A DNA stretch of 8,068 nt from Granulosicoccus sp045106475 (GCA_045106475.1 JBGCEO010000078.1:1-8068); one strand, 5' to 3'. Shown: positions 1 to 6,008, counted from the stretch's first letter. Made by a program: numbers and translations. The notes: generated from the letters alone by a model not told the origin.

Positions 1-144
1 AACTACAACTACAACTACAACTACAACTACAACTAAAATAGCAATAGCAATAGCAATAGCAATAGCAATAGCAATAGCAATAGCAATAGCAATAGCAATA
101 GCAACAGCAACAGCAACAGCAACTGCAACTGCAACAGCAACTGC
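1..144. repeat. Hexanucleotide tandem array, 24 units in blocks
   Basis: Period 6 runs without interruption from base 1 to 144. The units are five AACTAC (1-30), one AACTAA (31-36), eleven identical AATAGC (37-102), three AACAGC (103-120), two AACTGC (121-132), one AACAGC and one AACTGC (133-144). The array meets the window edge, so its full length is unknown. Variant units lie in blocks, as expected from repeated local slippage or unequal exchange. Unit changes are multiples of three and keep reading frames. In the imuA frame the AATAGC block is full of TAG stops. The frame beginning at base 2 is open from the edge to a TGA at 149-151 and would encode Thr-rich, then Ile-Ala and Thr-Ala repeats, so the array could be the 3' end of an upstream gene. 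It ends 14 bp before the imuA start and so occupies the usual place of a promoter or 5' UTR. Confidence 0.97.
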
Positions 145-158
145 GCCATGACCAAGAC

Positions 159-938
159 ATGCCTCATCATGAATCCAATTCAGTAATAGATACCCTGCTG
201 AAATCGCAACCTGCTCTTTGGCGTGGCCGCGATCGATACAATGATGAAGAATCAATAGCAACCGGATTTGCATCACTGGATAACGCCCTGCCAGCACGCG
301 GCTGGTGCATCGGCGGCGTTACAGAGCTACTGCTTGAACAACAAGGCATCGGTGAAGTGAGCTTATTGTTACCGGCATTACACCGGGTTACCGCTCAGGA
401 ACAATGGGTAGCACTGATCAACCCACCCTATATCCCCTATGCCCCTGCTCTCAGCAATGCTGGTATTCGACTTGATCGCCTATTGATCATCAACACTCAA
501 GACGATACCGATGCATTGTGGTCAACCGAGCAGGTGTTACGTGCCGGACTGTTTGCCAGCGTGATTGCCTGGATCGAACGCAGTACAGCTCAGAAACAAC
601 GACGTTTGCAACTAGCCGCCGAAACAGGCAATACCTGGGCAACGGTATACCGCCCATTACACTCACAGCAGCAGCATTCTCCTGTATCCACTCGCATGCG
701 AGTCACTGTCGTTAACGGAAAACTAACACTGGATATAATCAAGGTGCGTAATGGCTGCCCGCAAACAGTAACGATCGATCCCGGTGAATTTGATAATTCA
801 CAAGGTGCAGAATGGCCAATACCTAGAAACCTACCCTTAGCAGGCAATCTTAAGAGCATTCATCAATCCCAGCCTGAACATCAGCCCTCTGCCAAACATA
901 TCTCATCAACCCTTCACACTGGCAACCCACACGCATGA
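159..938 (+). CDS. imuA: ImuA, RecA-like translesion synthesis accessory protein
   Basis: ImuA (also annotated SulA-like) is the RecA-related accessory protein of the ImuA-ImuB-DnaE2 mutasome, which copies past DNA lesions in the SOS response. Family resemblance is clear from about residue 11: LWRG (20-23), GFASLDNALPARGW (36-49), TELLLEQQGIGEVSLLLPAL (55-74), PPYIPYAPAL (89-98), DALWSTEQVLRAG (118-130) and RRLQLAAE (148-155). The position of a RecA Walker A loop has GIGEVS with no lysine, so ATP binding in the classical way is doubtful; this is usual for the family as I recall it. At 259 aa it is longer than the roughly 200 aa I remember for relatives. The extra part is a Gln/His/Ser/Pro-rich tail from about residue 212. 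ATG 159 is the only plausible start: the same frame upstream has no ATG, GTG or TTG before the TAG stops of the hexamer array. No good ribosome binding site and no CTGT-N8-ACAG LexA box lies between array and start. Confidence 0.88.
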   Translation: MPHHESNSVIDTLLKSQPALWRGRDRYNDEESIATGFASLDNALPARGWCIGGVTELLLEQQGIGEVSLLLPALHRVTAQEQWVALINPPYIPYAPALSNAGIRLDRLLIINTQDDTDALWSTEQVLRAGLFASVIAWIERSTAQKQRRLQLAAETGNTWATVYRPLHSQQQHSPVSTRMRVTVVNGKLTLDIIKVRNGCPQTVTIDPGEFDNSQGAEWPIPRNLPLAGNLKSIHQSQPEHQPSAKHISSTLHTGNPHA

Positions 939-988
939 TAATTTCCGGTCAAAACGTACTCGATAACATCATGTGCGTGAGCCATTGA
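935..988 (+). other. 17-codon ORF overlapping the imuA stop
   Basis: An ATG at 935 overlaps the imuA TGA as ATGA and opens 17 codons ending at TGA 986-988, just inside the first copy of the 32-bp duplication. No Shine-Dalgarno is visible, and the peptide resembles nothing I know. Its only plausible role would be to carry ribosomes from the imuA stop towards imuB. It could equally be chance. Confidence 0.2.
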
Positions 989-1048
989 TAGTATTTAGAT
1001 ATGCTTTGGCTTGCTCTTGATAGTGTTTAGATATGCTTTGGCTTGCTC
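985..1048 (+). repeat. 32-bp tandem duplication across the imuB start
   Basis: Bases 985-1016 and 1017-1048 are the same 32-mer with one difference (A at 993, G at 1025). Each copy contains TTTAGATATGCTTTGGCTTG, that is, the imuB translation start and its first codons. The true imuB start is in copy 2 (ATG 1033). The copy-1 ATG at 1001 reads the same first six residues (MLWLAL), then runs out of frame because 32 is not a multiple of three, and stops at TAG 1028-1030. The near identity implies a recent event. Confidence 0.97.
1001..1030 (+). promoter_or_regulatory. Nine-codon upstream ORF ending just before imuB
   Basis: The ATG at 1001, made by the 32-bp duplication, opens MLWLALDSV and stops at TAG 1028-1030. 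Two bases separate this stop from the imuB ATG at 1033. Since both ATGs have almost identical upstream context, a ribosome could initiate at either. One that uses the first could terminate and reinitiate at imuB, or be lost. The effect on ImuB level is inference; the arrangement itself is directly visible. Confidence 0.45.
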
Positions 1049-2439
1049 TGCATTTTCCACAGCTGCCTATCGATCGGCAGAACCATAGTGACGCTGATGA
1101 ACCGCGCGCCGTTGTGCTACAGGAAGGGCCTCGATGTCGCGTATTAGCTTGTAACACCTGCGCAGCTGCAAGCGGCGTGCGCCCCGGCCTGGCACTGAAG
1201 AACGCCTACGCTATTGTTCCTGATTTAATCATCAGCGACTACGATGAATCCGAACAACTGGCCCATCTTGAACAACTGACTCTGTGGACATTGAAATACT
1301 CATCATGGATCAGCCCACAGCCCCCCGATGTCATTCTGGTTGAGATAGCCGCCAGCCTCAAGTTATTTGGCGGTCTTAACGCACTACTCAAACGCATATA
1401 TCAGGAAGTTCAGCAACATCGATTGAGTCTATCTGCCGGAATTGCTCCCACTCCCAGCGCTGCCACTCTGTTTGCACGTTCGGGTATACATTCACCTGTT
1501 ACCAGCAAACAAACATTGAGCGAAACACTGGCAACTGTTCCAGTGACCTACCTGCCTTTGAATGATTTCACGCTCAAAGGCTTGCGCCAATCAGGTATAC
1601 GCACATTAGGAGAACTACTTAAGCTGCCACCAGCCGCTCTTACGCGTCGATTTGGCAGTGACTGTACCGAACTACTGTACAAGCTGGATGGCCGCTTACC
1701 TGACCCCAAAGCTGCTTATCAGCCACCTGAAACGTTTTATCAGGCGCTCGATCTGCCACTTGAAGCTCCTGATACCCTGGCGCTCACCTTTCCGCTCAAC
1801 CGTTTACTTGCTGCGTTGGGTGGTTATCTAAAATCACGCGATCTCGGTATACGTCATCTGAATATTGTTCTATTTCACCATAGGGGGCCTGCAACCCGCG
1901 TCGCGTTAAAATTTCTGGATGCAACCGCCAACACAACACATCTCCTACGCGTGGCCACTGAAAGACTCGGCAATCTGGAACTCACATCAGCTGTTACAAG
2001 CCTGGCACTTGAGTCGGCAGAACTTGCACCGCTTGAACGTCAAGGCAAAGACCTGTTTCAGAAAAGCCAGTCGCAAAGCACTACTATCGAGCAGGTACTA
2101 GACAAGCTAATAGCCCGACTGGGCAAAGAAGCCGTGTATACCGCGCTACCCGGCGATGATCATCGCCCGGAAAAAGCGTGGATGTCGGCGCTACTAACCC
2201 CCCATCAAGTACCCGAGCAATGGCCTGCCCGGCCTCTAGGGCTGCTCAAGGACCCACGCCCACTAACCGAATCAGTTGAGCTGCATACCTTGCCCGAGCG
2301 CATTGAAAATGGGTGGTGGGATGATACCGATGTGCGCCGAGACTACTTTATTGGCAGTACAACATCCGGCACCTATTACTGGCTTTACCAACTACGCCAC
2401 AATCCAGAACAACTCTGGATACACGGCTTGTTTGCGTGA
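1033..2439 (+). CDS. imuB: ImuB, Y-family polymerase-like mutasome subunit
   Basis: ImuB is a Y-family DNA polymerase homologue that in studied systems does not polymerise but links ImuA, the beta clamp and the DnaE2 polymerase. The 468-aa product has the family N-terminus MLWLALHFPQLP, a palm region with DVILVEIAASLKLFGG (99-114), a helix-hairpin-helix-like stretch GIRTLGELLKLPPAALTRRFG (188-208), a little-finger-like region about 235-340, and the ImuB C-terminal block PERIENGWWDDTDVRRDYF (421-439) ending in HGLFA. It is full length. The metal-binding aspartate of active Y-family enzymes near the N-terminus is absent (LHFPQL instead) and the SIDEA-type Asp-Glu pair is not seen, so it is expected to be catalytically dead. 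KDLF (339-342) might be a weak clamp-binding motif. Homology starts exactly at ATG 1033, which supports that start although no good ribosome binding site precedes it. It lies 94 bp after imuA on the same strand, likely one transcript. No dnaE2 follows. Confidence 0.93.
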   Translation: MLWLALHFPQLPIDRQNHSDADEPRAVVLQEGPRCRVLACNTCAAASGVRPGLALKNAYAIVPDLIISDYDESEQLAHLEQLTLWTLKYSSWISPQPPDVILVEIAASLKLFGGLNALLKRIYQEVQQHRLSLSAGIAPTPSAATLFARSGIHSPVTSKQTLSETLATVPVTYLPLNDFTLKGLRQSGIRTLGELLKLPPAALTRRFGSDCTELLYKLDGRLPDPKAAYQPPETFYQALDLPLEAPDTLALTFPLNRLLAALGGYLKSRDLGIRHLNIVLFHHRGPATRVALKFLDATANTTHLLRVATERLGNLELTSAVTSLALESAELAPLERQGKDLFQKSQSQSTTIEQVLDKLIARLGKEAVYTALPGDDHRPEKAWMSALLTPHQVPEQWPARPLGLLKDPRPLTESVELHTLPERIENGWWDDTDVRRDYFIGSTTSGTYYWLYQLRHNPEQLWIHGLFA

Positions 2440-2493
2440 CGCAGTTCAAAAAAGAGCAGCAAACGTTTAAACAGTTCTCATAACGCGATGTAT

Positions 2494-2510
2494 TCAATTG
2501 CAACAATTGA
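2494..2510. repeat. Perfect 7-bp inverted repeat downstream of imuB
   Basis: TCAATTG (2494-2500) and CAATTGA (2504-2510) pair perfectly around a CAA loop, 55 bp after the imuB stop. The stem is AT-rich and is followed by GAAAAATTCG, not a T-run, so it is not a convincing intrinsic terminator. It could stabilise the imuB mRNA end or bind a dimeric protein. Confidence 0.4.
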
Positions 2511-2659
2511 GAAAAATTCGCTCAAAAAAGCAATCAGGCACCAGCCCGGAGCGTTAAAAATCAACCAGATACTTTCAAACCTATCCCGATGGCCAGGACA
2601 CTCGACACCTCAAAGGTTAACTGATTTATAAACGGGCCGATAATAGTCTCAGTAAATTG

Positions 2660-2684
2660 AACTTCGACTTTGTATGTCGATGTT
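2660..2684. repeat. Imperfect hairpin before the GGDEF-EAL transcript
   Basis: TCGAC (2664-2668) and GTCGA (2676-2680) pair around a 7-nt loop. Beyond a T-T mismatch, AAC (2660-2662) and GTT (2682-2684) extend the stem. It lies just before TATAAA and the A8 tract. It could be an operator-like dyad at the promoter; with no T-run after it on the plus strand, a terminator is unlikely. Confidence 0.3.
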
Positions 2685-2707
2685 AGCTATAAAAAAAACC
2701 AAAGTGC

Positions 2708-2713
2708 TAAGGA
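2708..2713 (+). promoter_or_regulatory. Shine-Dalgarno TAAGGA for the 46-codon ORF
   Basis: TAAGGA lies eight bases before the ATG at 2722. It is the best-spaced ribosome binding site on the plus strand of this window, and it serves the short ORF rather than the large gene that follows. The large gene has only AAGG at 2843-2846, 15 bases before its ATG. Confidence 0.55.
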
Positions 2714-2721
2714 TTTATTGA

Positions 2722-2862
2722 ATGCTACCCACCAGACAACACAATACGGAACATCAAGTGACAAGCTTGACGGGCGCTCCTTGTGTGAAAGGTAGCAATC
2801 GAGACCTGTCCGCCACTCAAGCACACTTTTGTCAAACAGTTCAAGGCAGAACTAACCGATAA
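2722..2862 (+). CDS. Hypothetical 46-aa leader ORF, coupled to GGDEF-EAL gene
   Basis: A 46-codon ORF starts at ATG 2722, eight bases after TAAGGA, and ends with TAA at 2860-2862. The last base of that stop is the first base of the GGDEF-EAL start codon (TAATG). This favours translational coupling: ribosomes loaded at the strong site would terminate and restart on the poorly served large gene. The peptide begins MLPTRQHNTEHQ, is polar and basic, has two cysteines (Cys21 and Cys37), and has neither a signal peptide nor a membrane segment. I recognise no family. It may be a true small protein, a leader whose only role is to set translation of the downstream gene, or chance. The strong ribosome binding site and the exact stop-start overlap are what raise it above chance. 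Confidence 0.4.
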   Translation: MLPTRQHNTEHQVTSLTGAPCVKGSNRDLSATQAHFCQTVQGRTNR

Positions 2863-5000
2863 TGAGTCAGCAACACACTCAAATGGATTACACCAAAACC
2901 ATTATAGGGATTGGCTTTTTAGCTGTATTCTCCCTGATGATTCTGGTGACCTGGTTGTCAATGACGACATTACAGGCCGTCAACACCGGCATGTCGGAAT
3001 TGATAGAAGACACAGGGTTAAAAACAAGCCGTGCCTATCAAATGCGCGACATTATTCGACTGCGTTCGAGTGCCGTGCGCTCATTGGTGCAAGTCGATGA
3101 CACCGAAAAGCGGCATCGAATCTTTGAAAAGCTAATAGAATACACAGACGTGTACTACGCATCACGCGACGAACTAAACGCATTAGGTGCAAATACACGC
3201 GAACAGGCAATTTTCGAAGAGATTAAAGATGCTGATAGTCGGGTAGAAGATGCCTATAACAAGGCCAACTCACAGATCTATTCGATAAATCAGGATATGG
3301 CTGCGCTGAAAGCTGTACTCTATGAAGTTCAGTTGCAAGAGCTTGTATTGCTCAATCACCTAAATGATCTGGTTGAGCTTGAAAAAGTACTAGCCGATGA
3401 AGCACTTGCCAGCAATCAAAACACCTACCAGGAAACTCAACGTCTACTGATTTATATCGTTACCGCGGCTTTTGCCTTGTCAATGGCTATCACCGCAACA
3501 GTCACCACTCGAGTTGCAAAAGCTAATCGACGTATAGCGCATCTGGCCAACCACGATGACCTAACTGGTTTACACAACCGACGATCTTTCGAACAACATC
3601 TCTCACATACCGTTGCGATAGCCGAGCGTAGCGAAAACGCACATGGATTGTTGTATATAGATTTGGATCGATTCAAAATCGTTAACGATACCTGCGGGCA
3701 TCATGCCGGTGATCAACTGCTTATTCGTTTAACTCAGATGATACAAAACCGACTTCGACGCGGAGATGTATTTGCTCGCGTAGGCGGAGACGAATTCGCC
3801 ATCATCGCACAAGGCAATACCTTTAGTGACATCCAGGTTCTCGCTGAGGAACTACGCGTTATCGTAAGTGAATATGTATTTCGTTATGAAGAGCAAAGCT
3901 TTAAGGTTAGCCTGAGTATTGGAGTCACTCCGATAGACGGGCAGGAAAAAAGCCTTGAGCGTGTACTGGCCGACGTTGATTCTGCTTGCTATATCGCCAA
4001 ACAATCCGGTCGTAACCGCGTACATGTCACGCAAGACGACGATGCGGAAGTGGTTATGTACCGCAGTAATCTAGCTGGAATACAGGCTATAAGAAAAGCA
4101 CTGGCGGACGATCGTCTATCGCTGTTCTATCAACCGGTATTTCATATAGACGATAATTCGATCAGCATAGCGCATTGCGAAATTCTACTGCGCATCCGCA
4201 GTGAAAACGGAGAACTGTACTCACCGGCCCGCTTTATTCCAATAGCGGAAAAGTACAACATCATGACTGAGATTGATCAGTGGGTGTTTAACAATGTTAT
4301 AGAGTGGTTGCTTGAACATCAGGAAGAGCACGTTATTCCAAGGCTACTGGTTAATCTTTCCGGGCTATCGTTTGCTGATGATGACTTCAGTTCTTACATA
4401 GTAGAAAGACTCAGTCGAGGTGATATAGATCCAAAATATATTGCATTTGAAATCTCAGAACGAGCAGCCGTTAAGAATTTCTCTAAGGTCAGCCTGTTTA
4501 TCGATCGTATCCGTACCCTTGGTTGCGAACTGGCTCTGGATGATTTCGGATCTGGCTTCTCCAGTTTCTCATATTTAAAACAGCTGTCTTTTGATTACTT
4601 GAAAATAGACGGATCTCTTGTCAGCAACATAGCTACCAACAATGTAGATCATGACATGGTTGCTGCAATCAATCAGATCGGGCATACCATCGGTGCGAAG
4701 ACCATTGCAGAATTTGTTGAAGACGATGCCGTTCTGAATTGCTTGAGAGAGATGAAGGTCGACTATGCACAGGGCTACGGTCTGCGCATGCCTACACCAC
4801 TATCAGAACTCTCGCAAGAGTTGGAGACAAGGCTCCCTGGAGATACGGGTCATGTCGTTGAGAAATGGATTGAAGAAGCCAATGACGAACGACCACCCGG
4901 CCAATCTGCTGCACAACAAATCACTGATACTTCTGATCAAGATTCAGACGCCGATCAAGGCAAAGACAATCCCGAGCTGCCATTGCGCAAAGCTTCCTGA
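2862..5000 (+). CDS. Membrane GGDEF-EAL diguanylate cyclase/phosphodiesterase
   Basis: This 712-aa inner-membrane protein makes and/or breaks cyclic di-GMP. Order: TM helix about 13-35; periplasmic, mostly helical sensor about 36-192, resembling a chemoreceptor-type four-helix bundle; TM helix about 194-216; GGDEF domain about 228-390; EAL domain about 405-650; acidic, disordered tail about 660-712. In the cyclase domain GGDEF is intact (308-312), metal-binding Asp267 is in YIDLDRFK, and RRGD (299-302), five residues before GGDEF, is a full RxxD inhibitory site. In the phosphodiesterase domain the EAL motif reads EIL (440-442), but Asn498, Glu530, Glu533 (loop 6), Asp560-Asp561, Lys581, Glu617 and Gln637 occupy the expected places, so hydrolysis is likely possible. 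Net direction cannot be read from sequence. The sensor has no assignable ligand. The ATG at 2862 overlaps the stop of a 46-codon ORF and lacks a close Shine-Dalgarno. Confidence 0.93.
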   Translation: MSQQHTQMDYTKTIIGIGFLAVFSLMILVTWLSMTTLQAVNTGMSELIEDTGLKTSRAYQMRDIIRLRSSAVRSLVQVDDTEKRHRIFEKLIEYTDVYYASRDELNALGANTREQAIFEEIKDADSRVEDAYNKANSQIYSINQDMAALKAVLYEVQLQELVLLNHLNDLVELEKVLADEALASNQNTYQETQRLLIYIVTAAFALSMAITATVTTRVAKANRRIAHLANHDDLTGLHNRRSFEQHLSHTVAIAERSENAHGLLYIDLDRFKIVNDTCGHHAGDQLLIRLTQMIQNRLRRGDVFARVGGDEFAIIAQGNTFSDIQVLAEELRVIVSEYVFRYEEQSFKVSLSIGVTPIDGQEKSLERVLADVDSACYIAKQSGRNRVHVTQDDDAEVVMYRSNLAGIQAIRKALADDRLSLFYQPVFHIDDNSISIAHCEILLRIRSENGELYSPARFIPIAEKYNIMTEIDQWVFNNVIEWLLEHQEEHVIPRLLVNLSGLSFADDDFSSYIVERLSRGDIDPKYIAFEISERAAVKNFSKVSLFIDRIRTLGCELALDDFGSGFSSFSYLKQLSFDYLKIDGSLVSNIATNNVDHDMVAAINQIGHTIGAKTIAEFVEDDAVLNCLREMKVDYAQGYGLRMPTPLSELSQELETRLPGDTGHVVEKWIEEANDERPPGQSAAQQITDTSDQDSDADQGKDNPELPLRKAS

Positions 5001-5022
5001 TTTGCCTGTCTCTTCCGAAGAG

Positions 5023-5121
5023 ATGATTCACAACTATATTGAGAAGTCTGTTTGGCTATCAGTTCAGCCAAGCACATCAGTTGATCGAGCGATCGAGCAG
5101 CTTGGTACTGTAAGAGTATGA
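5023..5121 (+). CDS. Hypothetical 32-aa ORF coupled to the next gene
   Basis: ATG 5023 opens 32 codons ending at TGA 5119-5121, which overlaps the start of the next gene as ATGA. The peptide starts MIHNYIEKSVWLSV and matches no family I know. A purine stretch GAAGAG abuts the ATG and is too close to be a normal ribosome binding site, so initiation is uncertain. The same frame is open further upstream inside the GGDEF-EAL gene (from ATG 4765), so the 32-codon limit is only one possible start. If translated it could load ribosomes onto the next gene, whose own binding site is weak. Confidence 0.25.
   Translation: MIHNYIEKSVWLSVQPSTSVDRAIEQLGTVRV
5050..5073. repeat. Hairpin, 8-bp stem with 8-nt loop
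   Basis: GTTTGGCT (5050-5057) pairs with AGCCAAGC (5066-5073), all matched with one G-T wobble. It sits 50 bp after the GGDEF-EAL stop and 44 bp before the next start. No T-run follows, so it is more likely an mRNA structure or processing element between the two genes than an intrinsic terminator. Confidence 0.4.
5083..5098. repeat. Perfect 8-bp tandem duplication
   Basis: GATCGAGC occurs twice in direct succession at 5083-5090 and 5091-5098, about 20 bp before the start of the sugar-kinase-like gene. It is short enough to be chance. Confidence 0.6.
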
Positions 5122-5984
5122 ATCTGTTATTAGCCTGCTTCTGCATTGACAGAGCGAGCGCAGACAAACTGTCTAACGTGCTCTCTTGTTCTGGTATTCG
5201 CACCAACAAACGCGAACTCATAGATTTACAAAGTGTAGCGCCTGCAGACATCGCGCCGTTCGAGATAGTTATCTTAGACAACAGTTTTGATGATGCCGGC
5301 CAAGCTGTCGACAACAGCTGTGAGGATCAGACACCGCCCCTTATCGATAAAGTGGAAACGGCATGCAGATGGTTTATCCGACACAAGGCGAAACGCTACC
5401 TGATTCACTACCCGTCAGATGAATCTGGCCAGTCTGGGGAATCAAGCCCATTGAGCGAGTTGGGCGAATCACAGCAATCGCGACAAACAAGCGAACTGAA
5501 TGACAATCTCGGCTATCTATCTAAACTGCTACTTGATTTGATACCTGATAACAGCGTGCAAAAGGCCCTGTACTGTCCGTCTGTTATCAATCAGTCATCA
5601 CTGCAAGACCCATCAACAATAAGTGACACTACCAGTCCATTACCATCAGAAACAAAAGTACCGGATGTTCATTTTTGCCAGATCTCAGCCAAAACAGCAA
5701 AGATAATTAAGGTTCAACTGGACACAGAGGTTGCTGTTATCGAGCAATCAATTACTGCGCAAGGCCCGCTGTCCATACTGGAATCAATGGAAGCATTGAC
5801 GGTGCAAGGTACACAGCATATCGTCGCTGAGGCTCACGATAGCAATGACTTTATCAATGTAGTTAGAGCCACTGAGCAGATCAAGTTACTTGTGGGCAGC
5901 AGCGCTCTGGCCATGCACCTGCCTGCACTATTTCGTATTCGCGGGTGGGTAGACAATGAGGATCAATCCCAGGTAGATAGCTAA
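5118..5984 (+). CDS. Degenerate four-carbon acid sugar kinase-like protein
   Basis: The 288-aa product follows the N-terminal domain of four-carbon acid sugar kinases (3-oxo-tetronate kinase OtnK/DUF1537 type) from end to end, as I remember them. Residues 6-29 sit where family members have the DDFTGATDLAN motif, 83-100 (CRWFIRHKAKRYLIHYPS) where they have RYxxKYCSTFDST, CPS (153-155) at CPAFP, AQGPLSI (214-220) and IVAEAHDSNDF (235-245) at the DAxxDxDL strand, and LLVGSSALAMHLPALFRIRG (257-276) at the LVTGGSGLALGLP loop. The substrate and catalytic motifs are mostly lost: the DD pair reads ID, KSRT reads about DNSF, KYCSTFDST reads HYPSDESGQ. Residues 101-131 are a Ser/Glu/Gln-rich low-complexity stretch. 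The C-terminal nucleotide-binding domain is missing; usual length is about 420 aa. The frame is open, so it is either a retained pseudoenzyme or an early relic. The start overlaps the stop of a short ORF. The homology rests on memory, not a search. Confidence 0.55.
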   Translation: MNLLLACFCIDRASADKLSNVLSCSGIRTNKRELIDLQSVAPADIAPFEIVILDNSFDDAGQAVDNSCEDQTPPLIDKVETACRWFIRHKAKRYLIHYPSDESGQSGESSPLSELGESQQSRQTSELNDNLGYLSKLLLDLIPDNSVQKALYCPSVINQSSLQDPSTISDTTSPLPSETKVPDVHFCQISAKTAKIIKVQLDTEVAVIEQSITAQGPLSILESMEALTVQGTQHIVAEAHDSNDFINVVRATEQIKLLVGSSALAMHLPALFRIRGWVDNEDQSQVDS

Positions 5985-6008
5985 GACCACCTGATACAAC
6001 CCGAATTG

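Larger units (their letters stand above)
2440..2861. other. 422-bp intergenic region after imuB
   Basis: This gap between imuB and the GGDEF-EAL gene encodes no recognisable protein. It holds a perfect 7-bp inverted repeat (2494-2510), an imperfect hairpin (2660-2684), a TATAAA hexamer at 2688-2693 running into an A8 tract (2691-2698), a Shine-Dalgarno (2708-2713) and a 46-codon ORF (2722-2862). The lower part is the likely site of the promoter of the GGDEF-EAL gene, but I see no convincing -35 box at the right distance from TATAAA. No T-tract terminator follows imuB. There is no remnant of dnaE2 that I can recognise. Confidence 0.6.

Noticed and set aside
1..144. Possible CRISPR or iteron array
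   Set aside because: The units are contiguous 6-mers with no spacers, and the unit length is far below CRISPR repeats or plasmid iterons.
102..158. Extended imuA start within the repeat
   Set aside because: The imuA frame is open from 102 and would add a Gln/Leu-rich leader, but there is no ATG, GTG or TTG, and TAG stops precede it.
145..158. SOS (LexA) box in front of imuA
   Set aside because: No CTGT-N8-ACAG or close match is present between array and start, nor between imuA and imuB. Damage control, if any, must come from further left.
2488..2631. 47-codon ORF after imuB
   Set aside because: It has no visible ribosome binding site, contains the 7-bp inverted repeat, and shows no recognisable motif. 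Chance is the simpler explanation.
2640..2861. c-di-GMP riboswitch before the GGDEF-EAL gene
   Set aside because: I looked for the GEMM conserved core and tetraloop-receptor segments and found no convincing match. A covariance-model search would settle it.
5009..5023. Terminator after the GGDEF-EAL gene
   Set aside because: TCTCTT and AAGAGA form a 6-bp stem with a 3-nt loop, but it is weak and no T-run follows.
4765..5121. 118-codon plus-strand frame at the end of the GGDEF-EAL gene
   Set aside because: Most of it overlaps the well-supported EAL domain and tail in another frame. Only its last 32 codons are outside, and those are listed separately.
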